This document shows positions 1-11,594 of a DNA stretch of 64,000 nucleotides, in pieces. How positions within the stretch are numbered: the stretch's first letter is position 1; each line of letters starts with the position of its first letter. Source of the DNA: Norana najaformis (lineage: Eukaryota > Annelida > Clitellata > Crassiclitellata > Hormogastridae); the NCBI GenBank assembly GCA_964023275.1, contig OZ029914.1, positions 49,058,530 through 49,122,529 on the forward strand, written 5' to 3'. A program made the translations under genes and the position numbers. The notes beneath the pieces were generated by a model that did not search any database, had not been told where the DNA came from, and worked only from the letters and a program-made list of their open reading frames with translations.

Positions 1-59
1 GCCAGCCGTCTTTTCTGTGGTTGTCTCCAGGCCGTATGTAACCCTAAGTTTAGTGGGTG

Positions 60-310
60 CAGTTCATCTTCTACTGTTCTTGTTCTTGTATGGCGAGGGC
101 GTCCGACAGGTAGAGACATGATTTCCAACCTCTCGGAGTGATGGAAATCATCGCTTGCAAGGCCCTGGCATGGTCCTGGTCGCCTTCGTAGCGCGCGACG
201 TGTCCAAACAGACGGAACCTCCTTGTTTGAATCACCTCTGACACTGGGGTGTGCGTCCTGCAGCGATATATCTCAGCATTGGTGATTACCAATACCTGAT
301 TACCGGCGCA
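60..310 (-). mobile_element. LINE reverse transcriptase C-terminal fragment (copy 1)
   Basis: The minus strand translates to a stretch with the RRFRLFGHVAR motif followed by an acidic, alanine-rich segment. This is the region just after the polymerase domain in many non-LTR retrotransposons, usually before a GRP-type motif. Only the C-terminal piece remains and no polymerase catalytic motif is present. A second diverged copy in the same orientation lies about 225 bp downstream. The clade was not determined. Confidence 0.6.
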
Positions 311-319
311 TTAGAAGTT

Positions 320-480
320 GCTAATTATTATTATTGTTATCTCTTCCAACCTCTCGGTGGACGGGAAAACATCGCTCATAAGGCCCTGGCATGGTCTTGG
401 TCACCTTCGTAGCGCATGATGTGTCCAAACAGCCGGAGCCTCCTTGTTTGAATCTTCTCCGACACAACAAATATAATAAC
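320..480 (-). mobile_element. LINE reverse transcriptase C-terminal fragment (copy 2)
   Basis: This is a diverged direct repeat of the segment at about 130-247, sharing blocks such as AAGGCCCTGGCATGGTC and GTGTCCAAACAG. The reading frame is broken relative to copy 1. It is a LINE relic, probably a local duplication or two insertions of one family. Confidence 0.5.
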
Positions 481-650
481 CTCTGATTTGATTGATAAGC
501 ATCATCTATAAGCACAACAAAAACTAAGTTTATGTATGCCTTATAAGCTTGTCCTTATGCGACTCATATGGGATTCACGTTTTTATATTGCTATGCTGTA
601 GTTTTTTGACTGTGCTTAATTTAAAAATGTTGTTTATAAATCAGATTAGA

Positions 651-654
<4 letters not shown>

Positions 655-700
<46 letters not shown>

Positions 701-740
701 CACAAATATAATAACCTCTGATTATATATATATATATATC
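655..740. repeat. (TA)n microsatellite inside a small inverted repeat
   Basis: A pure TA run covers about 655-697 and a second short one about 724-740. Flanking it are TTTATAAATCAGATTAGAGG on the left and the near-complement AACCTCTGATT on the right. The palindromic layout suggests a small MITE whose centre expanded as TA repeats. The same flank reappears near 6850-6900. Confidence 0.6.
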
Positions 741-1669
741 ACCAAATGAGAGAATTTAATTCACTTTGTCGAACTGCTCAGTGTAAGGTTGGGTAAATTT
801 TTATAACTACCCACCAATGCATTAGTGATTGTTTTCCCGTTTCGCTTCTACTTTCGCGGGTAATCGTTTGTGTGTGCAATGGTGATGGCGTACAGCCGTA
901 AAGCGAGGTTAAAGTACATTTCTGATATCACAATTTCGTTTACACTTTCGGGAGCTACTGAATCAGTGGCGGATTTAGCTATGGACGTGGGGGCGGTTGG
1001 CCCCTGCGCACTCTTGCTTATATGCCGGCGCCCCTCCGACCAGACCCGTGCATAGTGGACTGCCAGAATGTGGCGCCCCTCTGGAAATGCTCTTGCTCCC
1101 CCATGCATGCAATCCTGGAGCCGCCACTGCTACTGATATAACTGTATTGAAAACCTTTCTGGTTGCATATAAACAATTATCCAAAAAAATCTAGTCTTAT
1201 CTCGGATGTAGCCCGGTGAAGTTCCAAGAATCTACCACATAACATATCAATACCTCCATGAATCCATTAAATTAAGAGCGTAGGAGGAAGGTCGCCATTT
1301 TGTTGAGCTAAATTAGTGACTTTTATTTTGGCGTTTCATTTGCCCTATCTCTCATCTGTTTATTGCACAGAGATTATGGTATAGTATTGGGCATATTATT
1401 AGGATTAATACAAATTCATCTAGGTAACAGAATTCTTTCTCTTATTCATCTTATTTTGCCATAATTTATTTGTAGGCCAATATCCACACACTGCACGAGC
1501 TGTAACTGGTTGTTTTGTCTGGTTTCTTTGTGAGTCACAACCCGCTTCAGCTTGCCAGTGTAAGCGCAGGCTGGCCGGCGGGCTAAGATCCAGCTCGCTG
1601 CTTTTAAGTCGGTTGTCTGCATTTAATCTAAAAATAGCCTTTCGCGTAAACATCCTGCTTACACATTTA

Positions 1670-2180
1670 GCAATCGTAATCGTAAACTCGAGATTTCTAC
1701 AGCGCCAAACGAAAGCTAAGTCGCGGAGCTAGCTTATTCACAGTTCCTCAGTCAAAACAAAATCTATAGGCAAGAATGGTTCGGTTACAAGTCAAGATCC
1801 AAAAGTTAGGCAGGCATGCAGTCAGACGGCTGCTGTGGTTGCTGTTTGGAATTTGATCTGCAGGACAGATAAGGGGAAGAACAACAATCAGGAGAGGATC
1901 TGCGGAGGAGGAGTGTTTTACGGTTTGAGTGGAAGACCTGCGCAGAGATTGCAAGGGGTGAAATGATGGCGAGTTCGTATGATTGATCAGATAATTGTCT
2001 TGGTTCTGATGGGAGTTTATTCCATATGGGTGGAGCAGTTGTGGCTATGTAGCATTTCCAAATTTTAAGGATAAGCGAGGAGAGGATGGAGAGGCTTTAC
2101 GGCGGAAGAGAAGCGGGTTGAGCGAATTTGTTATATTGTAAATAACTGATGAAGATAGAAGGGTTGGGAAGATTTGAGTG
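1670..2180 (-). mobile_element. L2-like LINE 3' end
   Basis: On the minus strand the translation contains the C-terminal pattern of L2-group LINEs: a PxWNKLPSE-like block, then a FHSxxKT-like block, then the tail CLPNFWILTCNRT. The + strand left edge reads as repeats of CGTAATCGTAA, the simple-repeat 3' tail of this family. It is 5'-truncated and also present in copy B at about 7868-8330, so it predates the segmental duplication. Confidence 0.65.
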
Positions 2181-3877
2181 TGTTGCAGGAAACGGAAAGC
2201 ACTTTGTTCTCTATTCGTTCAGGTTTTTGAAGCAGCGAAGTGATTTGAGAACAGGACTGATGTGATTGTGTTTGGGGGTTTTGGTGACAGCACGAGCGAG
2301 AGCATTCTGGATACTTTGAAGGCGGTTAAGCTGGGTTGTGAGATCAAAGTCTTAACAGATACCGTGAAACAACTTATAAATAAACCGGCATTAGTTTGTA
2401 AAGTCGTTTTTACTCCCCCGCGACAACGGAAGACTGGCGTTCAAAACAGACCAGCGTTTATTCGTACCCTAGTTTATTTTGCCTTTTGCCGCTATAATGT
2501 TCCATGTACTCCATGTAGCTTCAAGTTTTTAATCAACATCAAAATTTAAGTGCTTCTGTGAGCAACGAATATCGCTAAATGCACCGCTAAAACACGGTTG
2601 CATGTCTTTCCAGTTTTCATAACCAGCACACGGGCATCTTAACAAGACAGGCAATTTATTATCAGAGACCCGCGTTTAAAAGACTCCGGCGGCTACTAGA
2701 GACAGGCGTTCACTTGGGACCCGCACATAAAAGAAGTTTTACGGTAATTAGCTCAAATTCAGAATTTAACCACTGATGAAGATATCCTACCTTTGTAAGA
2801 TTGCGAAGTGAACATTTAGCTGCCTCTTATGGTAATCTAGTTTTCTTAGAGTTAACGAAGAAATTCAATTCATCGGCTATTGAATGAAACTGTTTACTTA
2901 TACGCCAACAACTTCCATCACAGACAATATTACATAAACCAAACTTAAGCTTGGCGGTATCAATAGGGCAATCAAAGAGGTTAAACACCTAGTTAATACT
3001 GGATTGTCCCATATACAAAAGGAATTTTTACAGATGGCTTGATCTGTTCTTAATGACATTTAACATAGTTAAGGTTGCGCAGAGAGCTCCTCTGATTAGT
3101 TTCTCTTGAAGCGATGCTGTACAAATCTTTTATCACAGTTTTTAACTAGACACTTATGAAGCATATACATCAATATACAGATTGACTCCTCATGTCACAG
3201 ATGTTATATTTGTGTGCTGTAGAGTAGACAAATATAACCTCATATATGTACGTCTTAGGAAGTTCTCAACGAAAGCTACTACGTTGCAAGCAAGCCACAA
3301 CAGTTTATTCAGAGTCGATTTATGTTAGTAGGGACTTCATTGTAATGATACCGCGGGGAATATCTTGAATCGTGCCTGACAACGCCCTGACAAAAATATC
3401 GACTAAACGTCGATGGTTTTAGTTTATTACAATAGTCTGCGGGAAGGAACCAATTTGAAGCTAAAAATTATTATTTTTTAAATCGCTGATTTTATCTTAG
3501 GTGTCTTTATCAGCCTTATTCGTCACTCATCAGCGTCCCATGTCGCTCCTGATTCATCAATTTCTCTCGCTGCGTCGATCTGTCGTGTTCGATACCTTCA
3601 GTGTCACTCCTTAGGCACTTCATTGTCGTGGATAATCGAGAGCGGGGCTGGATAATTAATGGCAGTTCAGAAAGGTCACAGAGTCTATCGCGAAGTTATG
3701 CGTTGCTAAGAGAGGTTATGAAAGACGAACAGTAGCAGTGATATGAAGAAGCAGGACGGAAATGTAGCGTTACGTTACTAGACATTGTATGAGAAAAACA
3801 GGTAGAATGAGGAACTAGTTTTTGTTAGACGGTGTGTGGTAACGAAGATGATTAGCGTTACCCCATCCTTTTAAGTC

Positions 3878-3938
3878 CCTTAGCCCAGGCATCGAACTGG
3901 CATCACCCGACTAAAGGCAATAGCGCAGTTAACTAAGG
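3878..3938 (-). repeat. tRNA-like (SINE-type) relic
   Basis: On the minus strand a 61-nt segment starts CCTTAG and ends CTAAGG, so its ends can pair like an acceptor stem. It contains TAGTTAACTGCG (A-box-like) and AGTTCGATGCC (B-box-like). It is about 12 nt shorter than a real tRNA, so it is read as a degenerate tRNA-derived SINE head. A more decayed version lies near 10105-10160 in copy B. Confidence 0.4.
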
Positions 3939-4084
3939 AAACTGGTGATCACAATATATTTGTGCAATGTAGCAGCGTCCTGGAGAACAGAATGGGCCTA
4001 TATTATTCATGTTTCCCAGCTCATTTCTGCAGTACAGCACGCGACCTAAATTCTACTAAACGATCACTGATTTTCCTAAATTCA

Positions 4085-4560
4085 TTTCGTCCTCTTATAC
4101 CTCATTCATGCTCGTCCCTGTGTAACATGTCTTAAGTTCTTTAATCGATCCATTCACTACATTGCACCTCTACACTGGAGCAATCTCCCTCCCGAATTTC
4201 GAAAATTATAAGTTTCTCTAACCTTTCCGTCGTTCACCCATCATCATCTTTCTCAAGCCCCTCTATCTATTACTCCTCAGGTGTTCCATTCAAAACTGAA
4301 GTCTCACCTTTTCAAGAAATCCCACCCTAATCCATCCAATCCGCAGCCTTCCCATTTTTCTCAACCTCAATACAACCAACCCTAAAGCTCATCTCCCCCT
4401 TCTCTCGATGGTCTTCTGTCAACCGGACTTGGTTCTTGACATGGCATCTTTCGACAATCCAACTGACCTGAGGCAGCGCTTGTGGGTAAGCTGGTGCCCT
4501 GCGCTCAGCTTTTAAGTAGCGCTTTAGAAATGTGAAGTTTACGATTACGATTACGTTAGT
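4085..4560 (+). mobile_element. L2-like LINE 3' end
   Basis: The + strand translates with stops to PLHWSNLPPEFRK, then FHSKLKSHLFKKS, the standard C-terminal blocks of the L2 group. It ends in tandem ACGATT units at about 4540-4555. It is absent from the matching position in copy B, so it inserted after the segmental duplication or was lost from B. Confidence 0.65.
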
Positions 4561-4659
4561 GGCGGAGTCAAACTTAGGAGAAAATTGAGGATCACGATAT
4601 TTAGGAAGCCTCTATGCGTGAGGATCCTCTGTTCGCATTCCGTTCGTGGCTTATTTCAG

Positions 4660-4810
4660 AGATTTAAATCTCGGGCTAGAACGGTCCGTGCACGGGACCT
4701 TAAATGGCGTGGCACCCATTCAAACGGGCAGCGGTGGTGAAGGATCTCACCCGATAAATTCATTGCAAAATGAGCAGGGTCGAGGCCACAAGGTCGCGGT
4801 ATAAAGCGGA
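4660..4810. repeat. Dispersed repeat shared with 24525-24630
   Basis: Both places contain AATGGCGTGGCACCCATTCA followed by a GGTGAT-like block and then ATGAGCAGGGTCGAGGCCA. Family unknown. This copy lies in the insertion cluster found only in duplication copy A. Confidence 0.55.
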
Positions 4811-4931
4811 TTCATTTACACTTATTTTATTTGCGTAATATGGCAGCGGGCTGTAGAGCATAGGTTAATGTGCTTGGCCCAGTTGAACAAGGGACCTAAT
4901 TTGTTGTAAACAGCCCGCGTTGTCGAATGTA

Positions 4932-5086
4932 CGGAAGCCCATAGGGGACGGATAAATTGACGGCATTCCATGAAAGTGGTTCTGTTATCTGTTACTTCTT
5001 TTATTTGCGTCTGTCATCTTGTATAGAAATTATCGGTGCGCACTAGATAAATAAAAAATCGCATGTTCCCTATGGGCTTCTCTAGC
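4932..5086. mobile_element. Small MITE with GAAGCCCATAGGG inverted repeats
   Basis: GAAGCCCATAGGGGAC at the left is mirrored by GTTCCCTATGGGCTTC at the right, about 155 bp apart. The interior near the right end carries GGTGCGCACTAGATAAATAA, which recurs at about 23325-23410 with a second right end. No coding capacity. A target-site duplication was not evident. Confidence 0.6.
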
Positions 5087-5242
5087 TTTTAAGTATCCCG
5101 GATATATTTGCGCATTATGACAGCAGAGTAAAGGTCGTACATATGTCTTGGCACATTGCGGCGAGTCCGAACTTCTACAAAGCGATCATCCTTGTCGAGG
5201 TATTTGAACATTGTTTTGTTTTTTGTCATCAAAGGTTTGTAT

Positions 5243-5460
5243 CACAAGTAATCGTAATCCGAGATTTCTACAGCGCCCAACTTAAGCCACGTCGCGGGGT
5301 CCAGCTTATTCACAAGCGCTCAGTCAAAACAAAATCGATAGGCAAAAGGATTCGGTTCCAGGTCAAGATCCAAAAGTCAGACGGATAGACAGCGTGGCAG
5401 CTATCGAGGGGGTGGTGTTTGGGGTTGAAGAGGAGAGAGAGATAAGAGGAAGAAGAAGTG
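5243..5460 (-). mobile_element. L2-like LINE 3' end
   Basis: It starts on the + strand with a CGTAATCC simple-repeat edge and TTTCTACAGCGCCCAAC. It then carries the conserved GCTCAGTCAAAACAAAATCG block, which encodes the IDFVLTE-like C-terminus on the minus strand. It interrupts sequence that is contiguous in copy B near 10340, so it is a later insertion. Confidence 0.65.
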
Positions 5461-5984
5461 ATGTGAAGCGCTGTTGCGAAAAGTTGTAATTTATGTTTTG
5501 TAGTTTGTATACCTGTGTACAGCTACGCGTTATGTTTGGTGCTATGTTAATTTTGCGTTGGCTTTGACCGCTTCACCACCTTGTCAAGCTCTATGGGCCG
5601 TAACTGCTAGTACCAGACTAACTCTGGCTTACGCTCGACTAGCAAATAAATTCGGTATACATGACGAGGTCTTAGCTCGCAACGTCTGATGTAGTGAAAA
5701 TTAACAAAAAGGCGGGTGACACAATTCGTTGATTCGAAGTGGTTTTTAACATCAAGGAGTGTTTATGGACCTTTGCATTCAACATAATTCGTTCAATCAT
5801 ATCAATAATAAAACTCAAAAAAACTTCAACTGAACTAAAATTAGCCATAAATATTATGAATAAATATCATTCGTGTTTGATATGCATATAGGCTTACATT
5901 ATATATAAATATGTATGAAACTAGAGAAATGATACTAATATTATTGTCTTACCTCGTAATTTCTTCGCGGGTCTTTCACTGTAA

Positions 5985-6170
5985 CCTGAAGACATTATTT
6001 TTCCAAACTCTTATCCTGATTCTTCTTCCCCTTATCTCTCTTCTCGCTCCTATTTGAAACACCATCCACCGTAGCCGTCGGACTGTCTGACTGCCTGACT
6101 CCTGGATCTTGACCTGGAACCGAACACTTTTGCCTATCGATTTTGTTTTGACTGAGCGCCTGTTCATACG
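5985..6170 (+). mobile_element. L2-like LINE 3' end fragment
   Basis: The segment reads as the L2-group tail on the + strand: a CTTATCCTGATTCTTC block, a CACCATCCACCGTAGCC block, then TTTTGTTTTGACTGAGCGCC. The same tail ends copy B at about 11330-11580, so it marks the shared right edge of the duplication. Confidence 0.55.
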
Positions 6171-6355
6171 CAGAAGTAAACGCTGCGAAGTTAAGTAGAA
6201 GATAAGTAGAAGATAAGTAGAATTTTATTCTATCTGTAAAGCAACTAAAATATTTGCCAAATATTGCCAAATGCCCTGTTATTAAAGTAGGTTGCGTCTG
6301 TTTAGATAGTTTATTATATTTTAACACTTTGCTAATCAAGTACTGGACAAAACAA
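6165..6355. repeat. Dispersed repeat shared with 16130-16310
   Basis: Both loci contain tandem AGATAAGTAGA units, then AAATATTTGCCAAATATTG and GCGTCTGTTTAGATAGTTTA. In both places the repeat follows an L2-like tail, so this right-hand junction was copied a third time near 16 kb. The remaining 6355-6850 holds nothing recognisable. Confidence 0.6.
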
Positions 6356-7867
6356 AGTCTTTTAGAATTTAAGTCACAGCAGTTCAATCACTTCAGCTAC
6401 AGTAAATATTTCTATACGTATGACTTTATAAATTTCCCTCGTTAGCAATAATCATCATTAGTAATAATTCAATCAATTGACCAAGACACCTTGTTTAATG
6501 CAAGTGCAATTGGCTTTGTATAACCTCAAATTCGTTGAGTCACCAAAGCACTTCTAGGCCTGATTCATCGTTATTGTCGGACCACAACTTCAGCGTGATA
6601 AATGCGTGCTCAAGCCTGTCTAAAATCTGCTGACTCATCACAATGTATCACCTACGCAAACTCGCGTGACAGACGCATGTCATGTAGGAACGCGCGGGCT
6701 TGTTTGATACTGTCTGATTCAACACCCTGCCGGCATTCCCATGCACATTTGATCGGACCCAAGTGGACTTTATATGGTTCCAATATGAAAAAGTGAATCT
6801 CATATTGGAAGCATAAGGACAAGCTCGTAGGGCATATATATTATATTTATGTTCACAAATATAATAACCTCTGATTTGATTGATAAACATCATTTATAAG
6901 CCCAGCCAGAAAACTAAGTATTTTAATGTTCTTGTTCCTCATTGGACCAGCAACTGAGAGAATTCAATTAAATTTGTCGAATTGCCCATTGTAATGTATG
7001 GTAAATTTTTATAACCAGCCACTTTTGCATTAGCAATGGAAAGTTCCTGTTTTCCCCTTTTGGTTCTGCTTTCGCGGATTATCGTTTGTGTATGAAATGG
7101 TGATGTCGTAACGAGAAGCTAAAAGACGTTTCTGATATAATAATTTCGTTAACACTTTCGGGAGCTACTGAAGTCTGAATCAGTGGCAGATTTAGCTATA
7201 GGCATAGGGGCGGTTGGCCCCCGCGCTCCTCCTGGAAATATGCCGGCGCCCCTCAGACCAGACCCGTGCATAGTGGACTGCCAGAATGTGGCGCCCTTCT
7301 TGAAAAATTCTTACCCCATGGAAACAATCCTGGAGCCGCCATTATTACTGATATAACCTTCTTGAAAACCTTCCTGGTTGCATGTAAACAATTAGTCCAA
7401 AATAGTCTGGTCTTATCTCGGCTGTAGCCCTGTGAAGTTCTAAGAATCTATCAAATAACATATCAATACCTCCACGAATCCATTAAATTAAGGGTGAAGA
7501 AGGAAGGTCGACATTTTGTTGACCTAAATTAGTGACTTCTATTTTGGCATTTCATTTGCCATATCTCTCAGATGTTTATTGCACAGCGATTATGGTATAT
7601 TATTGGTCATAATATTAGGACTTATACAAAGGCAACCAGGAAACTGAATTTTTTATCTTATTGACCATATTTTACTTGCAGGCCGATATCCCTACAGTGC
7701 ACGAGCTATAAATGGTTGTTTGTCGGGTTTCTTTTGTGAGTCACAACTCGCTTCAGCTTGCCAGTGTAAGCGGCAGTCTGGCCGGCTGAAATCGAGCGCG
7801 CTGCTTTAAAATGGTTATCTACATTTCATCTAAAAAATATCCTTTCGCGAAAACATACTGCTTACAC

Positions 7868-8330
7868 AGTTACGAATCGTAAGCGTATATTCGAGATTTC
7901 CACACCCCGCAGCGAAAGCTAATTCGCGGGAATCAGTTTATTCACAGTTCCTCAGTCAAAATAAAATCGATAGGCAAGAAGGGTTCGGTTCCAAGTAAAG
8001 ATACAAGTCAGGCAGGCATGCAGTCAGACGGCTGCTGTGAGTGGTGTTTGAATTGGATCTGCAGGACAGATAAAGGGAAGAAGAGGAATCAGGATAGGAT
8101 CTGCGTAAGAGGAATGCTTTTAGCTTTGAGTGAAAGACCAATGCAGAAATTGTAAGGGATGAAATGTTGGCGAGTTCGTATGATTGATCAGATAATTGTC
8201 TTAATTCTGATGGGAGTTTATTCCATTGGGGTGGAGCAGCTATGGCTATAGAGCAATACCCAAATTTTAAGGATGAAGTGAGGGGAAGGTGGAGAAGCGA
8301 TACGGGGGAGAGAAGCAGGTTGAACGAATT
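7868..8330 (-). mobile_element. L2-like LINE 3' end (copy of 1670-2180)
   Basis: The minus strand encodes FHSKLKAFLLRRSYPDSSSS followed by CRSNSNTTHSSRLTACLPD, the same C-terminal tail as the copy at 1670-2180. Its position in the segmental alignment is the same, so both derive from one insertion. Confidence 0.65.
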
Positions 8331-8626
8331 AGGTAGGTTGTAAGTAAAAGATGAAGAAAGGAGGGTCGGGAGGATTGGAGTGTGTCGCAGACAAGCGATA
8401 GGACTTTGAGCTATATTCGTTCAGGTTTCTCAGCAGTGAAGTGATTTTAGAACAGGACTGATGTGATGGTGTTTGGGGGTTTTGGTGACAGCACGAGCGA
8501 GATCATTCTGGACAGTTTGAAGGCGGTTAATCATGTTTGTGAGACCAATGTTTTCACAGATGCCGTAGAACATCTTATAAATACCCCGGCATTAGTTAGT
8601 ACAAGTCGTTTTTACTCCCCCAAGAC

Positions 8627-8848
8627 ACCCCTTCTTCCTCTTATCTGTCTCTGCTCTCCAACCCCAAACATCACCCATCGTAGATGCGACGCTGTCTCTC
8701 TGCCTGACTCTTGGATCTTGACCCGGAACCGAACCATTTTGCCTATCGATTTTGTTTTGACTGAGCGCCTGTGAATAAGCTGTTCCCCGCGGCACGGCTT
8801 TCGTTGGGCGCTGTAGAAATCTTGGAATTACGATTACGATTACGGAGG
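8627..8848 (+). mobile_element. L2-like LINE 3' tail inserted only in copy B
   Basis: The + strand encodes LPDSWILTRNRTILPIDFVL followed by TERL and a stop, then ends in ACGATTACGATTACGGAGGG. Copy A reads straight through the equivalent site near 2415-2435, so this is a clean post-duplication insertion. Confidence 0.7.
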
Positions 8849-10104
8849 GAAGACTTGCATTCAAGAGACCAGTGTTTGTTCGTTCATTTGTTTATTCTGC
8901 CTTTTGCCTCTATGATGTTCCATGTACTCGTTAGCTTTAAATCTTTAATCAACATACAAATTTATTTGTTTCCGTGTGCACTAAATGCACCGCTAAAACG
9001 CGATTGCAAGTCTTTCCAGTTTTCTTAACGAGCATACGAGCGTCGACAGGTGATTATCAGAGACCGGCGTTTGAAAGACTTCGGCGGCTATTGGAGACAG
9101 GTGTTTACTCGTGACCCGCGCATAAAAGAAGTTTTACTGTAATTAGCTCAAATTCAAAATTTAACCACTGATGAAGATATTCAACTTTTATAAGATTGCG
9201 AAGTGAACATTTAGTTGGCTCTTATCGTAATCTAGTTTCCTTAGAATTAACGCAGAAATTCGACTTTTCGGTTATTGAATGAAACTGTTTACTTATACGC
9301 CAACTTCCATCACAGACAATATCACATAATGCAAATTTAGCTTTTTGGGGTCAACAGGGCAATCAGAAAGGTTGGACACCTGGTGAATACTGGATTGTCC
9401 CATTTACAAAAGGAATTTTTACAGATGGCTTAATGTTCTGTTCTTGATGACATTTAGCATCGTTAAGGTTAGCGCAGATTAGTTTCTCTTGAAACTGAGC
9501 TATGTTAATTTTCGATTACAATTAGTACTACAGGCGCTTTTGAAGCATATACACCGATATACTCTTCACAACACAGATGTTATATATGTGTGCTGTAAAG
9601 TAGACACATATAACCTGATATATGTACGTCTTAAGAAGTTCTCAACAAAAGGCTACTACGTTTCAACCAAGCCACCACAACAGTTTATTGAGAGTTGGTT
9701 TATGTTAGTAGGGACTTCATTACAATGATACTACTGCTGATATCTTGTATCTTGCCTGACAATACCCTGACAAAAATATCGACTAAAAGTCCAAGGTTAT
9801 GTTTATTACAACATTGTGCTTGAATGAACCAATTTGAAGTTAAAAATAAATATTTTTTAAATCGCAGCTTTTACCTTTGGTGTCTTCGTTAGCCTTACAC
9901 GTTGCGCATCAGAGTCCCATGTCGCTGTCGATTCATCAATTTCTGTCGCTGCCGTCGTTATTATCAATGTCACTCCTTAGGACGGGGATACAGCGTTACA
10001 TTATTAGACATTGTATTAGAAGAAAAAGTAGAATGAGGAGCTAATTTCTGTTTAACGACGGTGTGTAATAACGAAGATGATTGACGTCGCCCTCTGCTTT
10101 TAAG

Positions 10105-10160
10105 TCCCTTAACCCAGGCTTCGAACCCGACTAAAGGCACTAGCGGTGTTAACGAAGCAA
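10105..10160 (-). repeat. Decayed tRNA-like relic (copy B)
   Basis: It matches the tRNA-like segment at 3878-3938 but has lost about 9 nt between the B-box-like block and the next conserved block (CCCGACTAAAGGCA). It is not a functional tRNA. Confidence 0.35.
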
Positions 10161-10485
10161 ATTGATGATCGAAATATATTTGCTCAATATAGCAGCATGT
10201 TGAAGAATGTTGGAGACCTATAAGTTGTTCGAGCATCCTGGCTCACTCAGGCAGTAGAACACGCCAAACGATCATCTTTTTCGAGATTTTTGAACATTGC
10301 TTTGTGTTTTGTTCTCAGAGGTTTGTATCACAAGTGATTATGGTTTGAAGCGCAGTTGCGAAATGCCCTATTTTATGTTTTGTAGTTTGTAGTCTGTGGA
10401 ATGATACGCGTTATGTTTGGTGTTATGTTCATTTGCATTTACTTTGACCGCTTCGCCATCTTGTTGGCAGTATAGGTCGTCCGCA

Positions 10486-10795
10486 AAGAGGGAGGGACGA
10501 AGGGAAGAAGAGGGCGGGAGGGAGACAGAAGGGACGGAGGGACGGACGGACGGACGGACGGACGGAAGGAGGGACGGACGGACGGACGGACGGACGGAGG
10601 GACGGACAGAGGGACGGACGGACGGAGGGGGGACGGACGGACGGAGGGACGGACCGACGGACGGACGGGAGGAGAGAGGGACGTACGGAAGGACGGAGAG
10701 AGGGACGGTCGGAGGGAGGGACGGACGGACGGAGGGAGGGATGGATGGAGGGGAGACGGAGGGAGCAAATTGCTTATAAGGAGGAGGGAGGGGTG
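10486..10795. repeat. GGAC/GGAGG minisatellite
   Basis: About 310 bp of GGAC tetranucleotides interspersed with GGAGG, strongly purine-biased on the + strand. Translations in several frames are only repetitive R/P/S runs and are not treated as genes. It sits inside duplication copy B where copy A has ordinary sequence (about 5580-5610), so it expanded after the duplication. Confidence 0.9.
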
Positions 10796-11209
10796 CTAAG
10801 TAGGACTTTTTTGTAAACATTCTTTATGGACGACCCCTATGCACGACGATGTCGTAAATGCTAGCCTCAGACTAACTCTGGCTTTCGCTTGACTAGCGAA
10901 TAAACTCGGTGTACATGACGAGATCTTAGCTCGCTACGTTTATTGTAGTGAAAGTAAACAAAATGGCGGTTGAATAATTAGTAACTTCTAATGCGCCGGT
11001 GTCTAATGGAACATTATTCGTTGATTTGACGTAGTTCTTGACATAAACGAGTGTTTAGATGCCTTTGGAATCAACTTGATTCATTCAATCGTATCAACAA
11101 TAACACTCAAAACGTACATTCTCTTGAACTTAAATTAGCTAAAAATATTATGAATAAATATCATTCGTGTTTGAAACGACCGCCTTATGCTTATAAGCCT
11201 ACATCATGA

Positions 11210-11259
<50 letters not shown>
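11210..11259. repeat. (TA)n microsatellite
   Basis: About 50 bp of alternating TA, absent at this length from the matching site in copy A (about 5885-5920). Confidence 0.9.
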
Positions 11260-11261
<2 letters not shown>

Positions 11262-11329
11262 CTAAAAACCATGATTATAATATTATTGTCTCACCTCGTA
11301 ATTTCTGCGCTGGTCTTTCACTGTAACCT

Positions 11330-11580
11330 GAAGACATCACTTTTTCAAAATCTTATCCTGATTCTTCCTCTTCCCCTTATCTCTCTGCTTGCTTCAATTT
11401 CAAACACCATCCACCGTAGCCGTCCGACCGTCTACCTGCCTGACCTCTAGATCTTGATCTGGAACCGAACACTCTGCCTATCGATTTGTTTTTGACTGAG
11501 CGCCTGTGAATAAGCTGGTTCCAGTGACTTATCTTGCTATGGACGCTGTATAAATCTCGAGATTACGATTACCAAAAATA
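11330..11580 (+). mobile_element. L2-like LINE 3' end
   Basis: It has the same tail as 5985-6170 but extends further: the TGACTGAGCGCCTGTGAATA block, the GGACGCTGTATAAATCTCG block, then GATTACGATTACC, the usual 3' simple repeat. It borders the CR1-like LINE that follows. Confidence 0.65.
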
Positions 11581-11594
11581 ACCGTAGCGTGAAC

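Larger units (their letters stand above)
618..6150. repeat. Segmental duplication, copy A
   Basis: The segment aligns in order with about 6850-11520. Landmark pairs: 761-830 with 6955-7020; 1195-1320 with 7395-7520; 2252-2300 with 8455-8505; 2810-3400 with 9180-9790; 5475-5700 with 10350-10950 (interrupted); 5940-6010 with 11275-11345. Substitutions and small indels are frequent, so the duplication is old. Copy A carries extra insertions between about 4080 and 5190 and at 5243-5460 that copy B lacks. No host coding exon was recognised in either copy. Confidence 0.7.
6850..11520. repeat. Segmental duplication, copy B
   Basis: This is the second copy of the segment at about 618-6150. It lacks the insertions at 4080-5190 and 5243-5460. 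It gained an L2-like tail at about 8627-8848 and a large GGAC-rich minisatellite at about 10486-10795. It is otherwise non-coding and LINE-rich. Confidence 0.7.

Noticed and set aside
10368-10820. Overlapping R/P/S-rich ORFs on both strands across the GGAC minisatellite
   Set aside because: They are translations of a simple repeat and change frame freely; no gene evidence.
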